Positions 1 through 5,273 of a DNA stretch of 5,273 nt are shown piece after piece. This DNA is from Pseudomonadota bacterium (lineage in GTDB: Bacteria > Pseudomonadota > Alphaproteobacteria > Parvibaculales > Parvibaculaceae), in NCBI GenBank assembly GCA_021780275.1, contig JAJXZC010000353.1, positions 1 through 5,273 of the forward strand, read 5' to 3'. The position numbers were made by a program, and so were the translations under genes. A model generated the notes under the pieces. It had not been told where the DNA came from. It saw only the letters and a list, made by a program, of their open reading frames with translations, and searched no databases. Each line of letters starts with the position of its first letter. The stretch's first letter is position 1.

Positions 1-2015
1 AAGACCTCCCCAGCGCGAGCTTCGCCGGACAGCATGAGAGCTACCTCAACATATCCGGCCTCGAAAACGTGATCGAGGCTTGCCGCCGCTGCTTCGCCTC
101 GATCTTCACCGACCGCGCCATCGTCTATCGAAAGAACAATGGCTTCGACCAGCTCAAGGTCTACCTCTCCGTCGCGGTCATGAAGATGGTCCGCTCCGAT
201 CTCGCATCGAGCGGCGTCATTTTCACCCTCGACACGGAATCGGGCTTCCGCGATGTCGTGTTCATCACCGGCGCCTATGGTCTCGGTGAGACGATCGTTC
301 AGGGCGAGGTGGATCCCGACGAGTTCTATGTCCACAAGCCCACCTATCGCGCCGGACACCGCGCCGTTCTGAGCCATACGCTCGGCGCGAAGCTGATCAA
401 GATGACCTATGCGAAGAGCAAGGGCGCCGCGACCACAGTGCTGAAGTCCACGCCCGCCGCCGACCGTGCGCGCTATTGCCTGAACGACCGCGAAGTCCTC
501 GAACTTGCCGGCCACGCCATCTCCATCGAAGAGCATTACTCGAAGGCGGCAGGCATGCCCCGGCCGATGGACATCGAATGGGCAAAGGATGGCGTGGACG
601 GCAAGCTCTACATCATTCAGGCCCGCCCAGAGACGGTCGCCTCGCAGCGCGCGGCAGGCGTCTTCGAAACCTACACGCTCAAGGGCAAAGGCCGCGCCGT
701 CGCGACGGGTCGCGCCGTCGGCGAGAAGATCGCCACGGGCAAGGCCCGCGTCATCACCAGCACGCGCGATCTGTCGAAGTTCAAGCCGGGCGAGGTTCTG
801 ATCGCACGCACGACAAGCCCCGACTGGCAGCCCATCATGAAAAAGGCGGCCGCCATCGTCACCGATCGCGGCGGGCGCACATGCCATGCGGCCATCGTCG
901 CGCGCGAACTCGGCGTCCCCGCCGTCGTCGGTGCGGAAAGCGCGACCTCGAAAATCAAGACCGGCCAGATGGTCACCGTCTCCTGCGCCGAGGGCGAAGC
1001 GGGCCACGTCTATGAGGGAACCATTCCCTTCGATATCGCGCGTTCGTCGGCGGACAAGATCAAGAAGCCGAAGACGGCCATCATGGCCAATCTCGGCAAT
1101 CCCGATCTCGCCTTCCGCACGGCCATGCTGCCCAATGACGGCGTGGGCCTCGCCCGCATGGAATTCATCATCAACGAATATATCGGCGTCCATCCCATGG
1201 CGCTGGCCCAGCCGAAGAAAGTCGCGTCCGCCGCCGATCGCAGGAAGATCGAGAAACTGACGCGCGGTTACAAGAAGCCCGCCGACTTCTTCGTCGAGAA
1301 ACTGTCGGAAGGCGTCGGAACCATCGCCGCAGCTTTCTATCCCAAGCCCGTCATCATTCGTCTCTCCGACTTCAAGTCCAACGAATATGCAAGCCTGATC
1401 GCGGGCGCGGGTTTCGAGCCCAAGGAAGAAAACCCGATGATCGGCTTCCGTGGTGCCTCGCGCTACGCACACCCCGCCTATGCCGCGGGCTTCGCGCTCG
1501 AATGCAAGGCTCTCGCCCGTGTGCGCAACGAAATGGGCCTCGACAATCTCCGCATCATGGTTCCCTTCTGCCGCCGTGAGGACGAGGCGCGCAAGGTCAT
1601 CGCCACCATGGCCGAGCATGGCCTGAAGCGCGGCGAAAAGGGCCTCGAGATTTTCGTCATGTGCGAAATCCCCAACAATGTGATCCGCATCGACGCTTTC
1701 TCAGAGCTGTTTGACGGTTTCTCCATCGGCTCGAACGACCTTACGCAGCTCACCCTCGGCGTCGACCGCGACTCTGAAATCGTCGCTTTCGACTTCGCGG
1801 AAAATGACCCCGGCATGCTGGAAATGCTTCGCCTCGCGATCACCGGCGCGAAGCGCAATCATCGGCACATCGGCATTTGCGGCGAGGCGCCTGCCAACGA
1901 TCCAGAGATCGCCGCTTATCTCGCACGTCTGGGCATCGACTCGATCAGCGTCAATCCCGCGAGCCTCATCAAGACGATGCAGATCGTTGCCGAAGCCGAG
2001 AAAAAGGCGAGATAG
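1..2015 (+). CDS. ppsA: Phosphoenolpyruvate synthase (pyruvate, water dikinase), 5'-truncated by window edge
   Basis: This enzyme converts pyruvate, ATP and water to phosphoenolpyruvate, AMP and phosphate, the cytoplasmic entry step to gluconeogenesis from C3 compounds. The reading frame is already open at base 3 and begins DLPSASFAGQHESYLN, a conserved internal stretch of the family, so the true start lies upstream. The GTG at base 69 is not the start. Counting from base 3, 670 residues are visible. Residues 1 to about 200 are the rest of the ATP-grasp domain (DTESGF, GLGETIVQGEVDPDEF, QARPET). Next comes the swivelling phosphohistidine domain with GGRTCHAAIVAREL; the catalytic His is codon 885-887. 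The C-terminal PEP/pyruvate barrel has FKSNEYA, GFRGASRY, MCEIPNN, SIGSNDLTQL and GICGEAP, with the catalytic Cys at 1878-1880. His-to-Cys and His-to-end spacing agree with E. coli PpsA (about 792 residues) as I recall it, implying roughly 125 missing N-terminal residues. The Thr two residues before the His, the site used by the PpsR regulatory kinase/phosphorylase in E. coli, is present. The stop is TAG. Confidence 0.97.
   Translation, partial: DLPSASFAGQHESYLNISGLENVIEACRRCFASIFTDRAIVYRKNNGFDQLKVYLSVAVMKMVRSDLASSGVIFTLDTESGFRDVVFITGAYGLGETIVQGEVDPDEFYVHKPTYRAGHRAVLSHTLGAKLIKMTYAKSKGAATTVLKSTPAADRARYCLNDREVLELAGHAISIEEHYSKAAGMPRPMDIEWAKDGVDGKLYIIQARPETVASQRAAGVFETYTLKGKGRAVATGRAVGEKIATGKARVITSTRDLSKFKPGEVLIARTTSPDWQPIMKKAAAIVTDRGGRTCHAAIVARELGVPAVVGAESATSKIKTGQMVTVSCAEGEAGHVYEGTIPFDIARSSADKIKKPKTAIMANLGNPDLAFRTAMLPNDGVGLARMEFIINEYIGVHPMALAQPKKVASAADRRKIEKLTRGYKKPADFFVEKLSEGVGTIAAAFYPKPVIIRLSDFKSNEYASLIAGAGFEPKEENPMIGFRGASRYAHPAYAAGFALECKALARVRNEMGLDNLRIMVPFCRREDEARKVIATMAEHGLKRGEKGLEIFVMCEIPNNVIRIDAFSELFDGFSIGSNDLTQLTLGVDRDSEIVAFDFAENDPGMLEMLRLAITGAKRNHRHIGICGEAPANDPEIAAYLARLGIDSISVNPASLIKTMQIVAEAEKKAR
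2005..2011 (+). promoter_or_regulatory. Probable ribosome binding site for the ABC-type gene
   Basis: The sequence AGGCGAG lies inside the last codons of ppsA, eight bases before the ATG at 2020. It matches the Shine-Dalgarno consensus only partly. With a four-base gap between the ppsA stop and this ATG, translational coupling to ppsA is likely and could compensate for a weak site. The start at 2020 is preferred over upstream starts in the same frame, because those would overlap some 300 bases of well-conserved ppsA coding sequence. Confidence 0.4.
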
Positions 2016-2019
2016 AAGC

Positions 2020-3843
2020 ATGAGCGCCGAAGCTAACCCGGCCGCCGCAAAGAACGAAAGCCTGTTCCAGCGCCTGCGCTTCATCGCGCGTTTCGCGCGC
2101 CTTGCCGGACCCTTCTGGCTCGGCCCGGACAAGTGGCGCGCCATCTCCATGACCGCAGGCCTCCTTCTGCTCACCATCGCGCAGGTCGTTCTCGCCATCT
2201 GGACCAATTACTGGAACGGCGATCTTTTCGACGCGCTCGGCGAACGCTCGGTCCCGAAGTTCCTCACCCAGATCGGCATCTTCGTCATCATCTTCATTTT
2301 GACCATGGGGGTTACCGCCGCCCATCTTCAGGTGAAGAAGCGGCTACAGGTGAACTGGCGCCGCTGGCTGACGCGCCGCGTCGTCGACCGCTGGATGTCG
2401 AACAAGCATCACTACCAGCTCATCTTCACGCCGGGCGAGCATGACAACCCCGATGGACGCATCGCCGACGACATCAACAATGCGACCGAGCAGGCAATTG
2501 CCCTCACGCATACGCTCATCTACTCGCTACTCGTCCTCGGCACCTTCATCGATATTCTTCTGACCGTCGCCGGCGGCACGACCGTGAATGTCAGCGGCAC
2601 CGCCTATCGTGTGCCGGGCTACATGGTGTTCCTCGCCTTCGGCTATGCGGGCGTCGGCACAGTGCTCGGCCTCACCCTGGGCCGTCCGCTCGTCCGCGCC
2701 ACCAACGGCCTGCAGACGGCGGAAGCCAATTTCCGCTATGGCCTCGCCCGCGCGCGAGAGAAGGCCGAGGAGATCGCGCTGGTCGGCGGCGAGAGAGTCG
2801 AGCGACATCGTTTCTTCGACCTCTTTGTCGGCATCCGCGACTTCTGGCTGCGCCAGACCTTCGCGTTGACCGGCATCCTCTTCTTCACCTCGGGCTATGG
2901 CGCATTGCTGCCTGTCTTCCCCATTCTCGTCGCCGCGCCGCAATACATTGCCGGCACGATGACGCTCGGCGTTTTGATGCAGACGGCGCAGGCATTCCAG
3001 AAGCTCACCTCCGCTCTCTCCTGGCCCGTGGACAATCTTTCGGATATGGCGAAATGGCGCGCCTCGGCGGAGCGCGTAATGTCTCTCGCTGGCGATCTGG
3101 AGAGGCTCGAGGAAGCAAAGATCGCGCCCGATGAGAACCGCATCGCGGTCGGCCGCGCCCAGACCCCGACACTCGCCATCCACAAGCTTCAGATCGTCAA
3201 TCCCGACGGCCAGCTCGTCCTCGACGAATTCGATCTTGAGGTGAAGGAAGGCGAGCGCGTATTGATCGACGGCGACGCGGGCGCAGCAGTCAACCTCTTC
3301 AAGGTCGTTGCCGGGCTCTGGCCTTGGGGTCGAGGCGAGGTGCTGCTGCCCAAGGACCGCACGGTCCTCTTCATGCCCCAACGCCCCTATATTCCCACCG
3401 ACAATCTGCGCGCGGTGCTCGCCTATCCGAACGAACCTGACGTCTTCGACGACAATGCCTTCCACGCCGCGCTGGACAATTCGGGCCTCAGCTATCTGCG
3501 CGACCGTCTTGACGAAGTCTCCGCCTGGGAACGCATTCTCACCTTCCGGGGCCAGCAGCGTATCGGCTTCGCGCGCCTTTTCCTCCATAAGCCGAGCTGG
3601 GTCTTCATGGAGGAAGCGACCGATGCCTTCGATGCCGCGGCGGAGGCGAAGCTGCTGGATGCCGTGATCTGCGAATTTCCGAAGATCACGATCATCGGCA
3701 TCAGCTTCAATACCGACCACGACCATTTCTTCACCCGCAAGCTGAGCCTTCAGCGCGCGCCGGACGGCCGGTTTCTTTTCGGTGGGCCGCCCGTCAAGCA
3801 TGCGCCCTCGCTCGTCGTCGTCGAAGACGAAAAAATCCTCTGA
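2020..3843 (+). CDS. YddA/SbmA-like ABC transporter, fused permease and ATP-binding domains, degenerate ATPase
   Basis: This is a 607-residue inner-membrane protein with an ABC_membrane_2 (YddA, mycobacterial BacA/Rv1819c, ABCD-like) membrane domain followed by a nucleotide-binding domain. Hydrophobic segments lie near residues 41-63, 84-102, 163-184, 200-220, 281-303 and 308-325. Family landmarks are NYWNGDLFDAL (63-73), WRRWLTRRVVDRW (113-125), HDNPDGRIADDI (141-152), the EAA-like stretch FRYGLARAREKAEEIAL (238-254), FFTSGYG (288-294) and LSWPVDNL (333-340). The ATPase domain spans about 385-590. It keeps overall fold landmarks, including AGLWPWG after the P-loop and the Q-loop Gln (MPQRPYIP, Q454). 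Walker A reads GDAGAAVN (418-425) without Lys or Ser/Thr, the signature is LTFRGQQR (507-514), Walker B ends in Glu-Glu (531-532), and the H-loop position is Phe563. ATP hydrolysis is therefore doubtful. The length is normal for the family and the frame is undamaged, so it is not an obvious pseudogene. The substrate is unknown; relatives handle peptides, antibiotics or cobalamin. The gene begins four bases after ppsA and is probably cotranscribed with it. Confidence 0.9.
   Translation: MSAEANPAAAKNESLFQRLRFIARFARLAGPFWLGPDKWRAISMTAGLLLLTIAQVVLAIWTNYWNGDLFDALGERSVPKFLTQIGIFVIIFILTMGVTAAHLQVKKRLQVNWRRWLTRRVVDRWMSNKHHYQLIFTPGEHDNPDGRIADDINNATEQAIALTHTLIYSLLVLGTFIDILLTVAGGTTVNVSGTAYRVPGYMVFLAFGYAGVGTVLGLTLGRPLVRATNGLQTAEANFRYGLARAREKAEEIALVGGERVERHRFFDLFVGIRDFWLRQTFALTGILFFTSGYGALLPVFPILVAAPQYIAGTMTLGVLMQTAQAFQKLTSALSWPVDNLSDMAKWRASAERVMSLAGDLERLEEAKIAPDENRIAVGRAQTPTLAIHKLQIVNPDGQLVLDEFDLEVKEGERVLIDGDAGAAVNLFKVVAGLWPWGRGEVLLPKDRTVLFMPQRPYIPTDNLRAVLAYPNEPDVFDDNAFHAALDNSGLSYLRDRLDEVSAWERILTFRGQQRIGFARLFLHKPSWVFMEEATDAFDAAAEAKLLDAVICEFPKITIIGISFNTDHDHFFTRKLSLQRAPDGRFLFGGPPVKHAPSLVVVEDEKIL
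3172..3790 (+). other. Degenerate ABC nucleotide-binding domain within the YddA-like protein
   Basis: This marks the ATPase half of the preceding protein (about residues 385-590). Family members usually carry a P-loop of the type GxSGxGKST, a signature LSxGEQQR, a Walker B ending in Asp-Glu, and an H-loop His. Here the P-loop at 3271-3294 encodes GDAGAAVN, apparently one residue shorter and lacking the Lys and Ser/Thr that hold the phosphates and Mg. The signature at 3538-3561 encodes LTFRGQQR, with Arg where the key Gly stands. Walker B at 3601-3615 encodes VFMEE, so the Mg-linked Asp is Glu but the general-base Glu position is kept. The H-loop at 3697-3711 encodes GISFN, with no His. The Q-loop Gln (3379-3381) is intact. 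I checked these codons directly against the bases. Confidence 0.85.
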
Positions 3844-3850
3844 CACTCCC

Positions 3851-3855
3851 GGAAG
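3851..3855 (+). promoter_or_regulatory. Ribosome binding site for the GH1 gene
   Basis: GGAAG sits in the 16-base gap between the stop of the ABC-type gene and the ATG at 3860, with a four-base spacer, slightly short but usable. It supports the ATG at 3860 over the upstream in-frame GTG at 3782, which would overlap the end of the ABC-type gene and add a low-complexity Ser/Arg/Lys leader absent from the family. Confidence 0.55.
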
Positions 3856-3859
3856 CAGC

Positions 3860-5227
3860 ATGAAGAAGCCCATCGTCATCGACGCCAAGACAGTGAATGT
3901 CGATCTCCAGCCCGGCGTCCTGCGCAAGGATTTTGTCTGGGGCGTCTCCACCTCCAGCTACCAGATCGAAGGTGCGACAAAGGAGGATGGCCGGGGTCTC
4001 AGCATCTGGGACACCTATGCGCGGCAGAAGGACCGTATCGAGCATGGCGATACCGCCGATGTCGCCTGCGACCATTATCATCGCTATACGGAAGACATCG
4101 CCCTGATGAAGGGCCTCGGCATCGACGCCTATCGCTTCTCCGTCGCATGGCCGCGCGTATTGCCGCGCGGGCGCGGCGCCGTCAATGAAAAGGGGCTCGA
4201 TTTCTACGACCGCGTGATCGACGGCGTACTCGAAGCAGGCATCGAGCCATGGCTCTGCCTCTATCACTGGGATCTGCCGCAATCGCTCGGCGACCTCGGC
4301 GGATGGACAAACCGCGACATTGCCGGTTGGTTCGCCGATTACGCGGCTCTGCTCTCCCGGCGCTATGGCGACCGCGTGAAGCGGTTCGCCACCTTCAATG
4401 AACCCTGCGTCGCAATCCTGTTCGGCTACGCCATGAGCTGGAACGCGCCCGGTGTTTCCGACCGCACCTCCTATCTCAAGGCCGTCCACCATCTCAACCT
4501 CGCGCATGGAAACGCGGTCGATGTGATCCGCGATCTCGTGCCCGACGCCTCGATCGGCATCGTGCATAATCGCCAGCCCGTCTATTCCGAAAGCGAAACG
4601 CCGGAGAACATCCACGCCACAGCGCTTCTCGACACGCATTGGAACCTTATCTTTACCGATCCCCAATGCCTCGCCGCCTATCCGCCGCTCGCCGCCGACG
4701 ACATCGAGCCATATGTGCAAGCGGGTGACATGGCGCGGATCTGCCGTCCCATCGACTGGATCGGCCTCAACCATTATTCGCCGATCTATGCGCGCGCAGA
4801 GCCCAATTCCGAACTCGGGTTCGCCTGGGGCAAGTCGCCTGACCATGACGACCATCCGGGCTTCCGCTGGCCCATCCACCCGGACGCCTTCCGCGAAACG
4901 CTGATGGACACATGGACGCGCTATGGCCTGCCCGTCTATGTCACGGAAAACGGCTGCGGCGATCCCGACGCGCCCAACGCCGCAGGCGAGATTGTCGACG
5001 AGCGCCGGGTCAATTATCTCCGCGCCTATATCCATGCCCTGGGCGAGGCGGTCAAACATGGCGCCGATGTTCGCGGCTATTTCGTCTGGTCGCTGCTCGA
5101 CAATTTCGAATGGGGCGCCGGCTTCGGCAATCGCTTTGGCCTCGCCTATGTCAACTTCGAGACGCTCAGGCGTACGCCCAAATCTTCCTACTTCGCCTAT
5201 CGCGACATGATCCGCAGGCTCCGCTGA
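3860..5227 (+). CDS. Family 1 glycoside hydrolase, beta-glucosidase type
   Basis: This complete 455-residue GH1 enzyme is predicted to hydrolyse terminal beta-glucosides (possibly also beta-galactosides or fucosides) by the retaining mechanism. The single (beta/alpha)8 barrel begins near residue 24 with FVWGVSTSSYQIEGA. The acid/base is Glu181 in TFNEP and the nucleophile is Glu363 in YVTENG. Expected sugar-binding residues are present: Gln35, His136 (YHWDLPQ), Asn180, Tyr306 (LNHYS), Trp410, Glu417 and Trp418 (LLDNFEW). The C-terminus, RFGLAYVNFETLRRTPKSSYFAYRDMI, is seen as RFGLAYVNFE followed by the usual RTPK-S ending. Length is normal for bacterial GH1. The N-terminus (MKKPIVIDAKTVNVDLQ) lacks a hydrophobic core, so the protein should be cytoplasmic and act on imported or endogenous glycosides. 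No phosphosugar transport component is nearby, so a 6-phospho-beta-glucosidase role is less likely, though exact specificity cannot be read from the sequence. It starts 16 bases after the ABC-type gene, consistent with one transcript. The stop is TGA. Confidence 0.96.
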   Translation: MKKPIVIDAKTVNVDLQPGVLRKDFVWGVSTSSYQIEGATKEDGRGLSIWDTYARQKDRIEHGDTADVACDHYHRYTEDIALMKGLGIDAYRFSVAWPRVLPRGRGAVNEKGLDFYDRVIDGVLEAGIEPWLCLYHWDLPQSLGDLGGWTNRDIAGWFADYAALLSRRYGDRVKRFATFNEPCVAILFGYAMSWNAPGVSDRTSYLKAVHHLNLAHGNAVDVIRDLVPDASIGIVHNRQPVYSESETPENIHATALLDTHWNLIFTDPQCLAAYPPLAADDIEPYVQAGDMARICRPIDWIGLNHYSPIYARAEPNSELGFAWGKSPDHDDHPGFRWPIHPDAFRETLMDTWTRYGLPVYVTENGCGDPDAPNAAGEIVDERRVNYLRAYIHALGEAVKHGADVRGYFVWSLLDNFEWGAGFGNRFGLAYVNFETLRRTPKSSYFAYRDMIRRLR

Positions 5228-5273
5228 CGAGCTCATGTTGCCGCCATGGCCGAGGCAGGCTAGTTTCCAGTTC

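Noticed and set aside
1711..2019. Upstream extension of the ABC-type reading frame into ppsA
   Set aside because: The extension lies out of frame over conserved ppsA C-terminal coding sequence (including the catalytic Cys region). It reads as Ser/Arg-rich shadow sequence, and the ATG at 2020 fits the family N-terminus and the operon spacing.
2020..3843. The ABC-type gene as a pseudogene
   Set aside because: There is no internal stop or frameshift, the length is normal, membrane-domain motifs are well kept and codon use matches its neighbours. Loss of ATPase motifs alone does not show gene death, although very recent relaxation cannot be excluded.
3782..3859. Upstream GTG start for the GH1 gene
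   Set aside because: The added residues are a Ser/Lys/Arg-rich shadow of the end of the ABC-type gene, and GGAAG is placed for the ATG at 3860.
2527..3951. Long open frame (474 codons) on the minus strand covering most of the ABC-type gene
   Set aside because: It has the same in-register antisense geometry. It ends exactly where a sense CTA codon occurs (2527-2529), so it is explained by codon bias. The product is low in recognisable motifs.
3794..5236. Long open frame (480 codons) on the minus strand covering the whole GH1 gene
   Set aside because: Its codon boundaries coincide with those of the GH1 gene, so its stops would need TTA, CTA or TCA codons in the sense strand, which this G+C-rich gene avoids. 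The sense strand has unmistakable GH1 motifs, and the antisense product resembles no family I recognise.
5235..5273. Possible start of a fourth gene (ATG at 5235, open to the window end)
   Set aside because: Only 13 codons are visible, there is no convincing ribosome binding site, and the residues (MLPPWPRQASFQF) match nothing I recognise.
5228..5273. Terminator after the GH1 gene
   Set aside because: No stable G+C-rich hairpin followed by a T run is visible in the 46 bases; the short palindrome around GCCATGGC is too small to support one.

Overview
The window carries three genes in a row on the + strand, almost without gaps, and reads like one operon fragment from a G+C-rich Gram-negative bacterium. 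Codons ending in G or C are strongly preferred, and TTA, CTA and TCA are nearly absent. This usage, and a YddA/SbmA-type membrane protein, suggest a proteobacterium, perhaps an alphaproteobacterium. That placement is inference; no rRNA or other taxonomic marker is present.

Layout. (1) Bases 1-2015: phosphoenolpyruvate synthase (ppsA). The 5' end lies outside the window and about 125 codons are missing, judged from the position of the catalytic histidine. (2) Bases 2020-3843: a 607-residue ABC-type membrane protein of the YddA / ABC_membrane_2 family, related to SbmA/BacA, starting four bases after the ppsA stop. Its membrane domain looks intact, but its nucleotide-binding domain has lost or altered the Walker A lysine, the signature motif, the Walker B aspartate and the H-loop histidine. 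(3) Bases 3860-5227: a complete family 1 glycoside hydrolase (beta-glucosidase type) with all catalytic residues, starting 16 bases after the preceding stop. The last 46 bases (5228-5273) hold no gene or terminator that I can support.

How the genes may work together. PEP synthase drives pyruvate to PEP for gluconeogenesis, and the beta-glucosidase should release glucose from cytoplasmic beta-glucosides. The membrane protein between them may move a solute, but its substrate cannot be read from the sequence. The functional link between the three is inferred only from tight spacing and common strand.

The main discovery candidate is the second gene: a full-length, apparently maintained ABC exporter whose ATPase half appears catalytically dead. 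I saw no CRISPR array, mobile element, RNA gene or long intergenic region.
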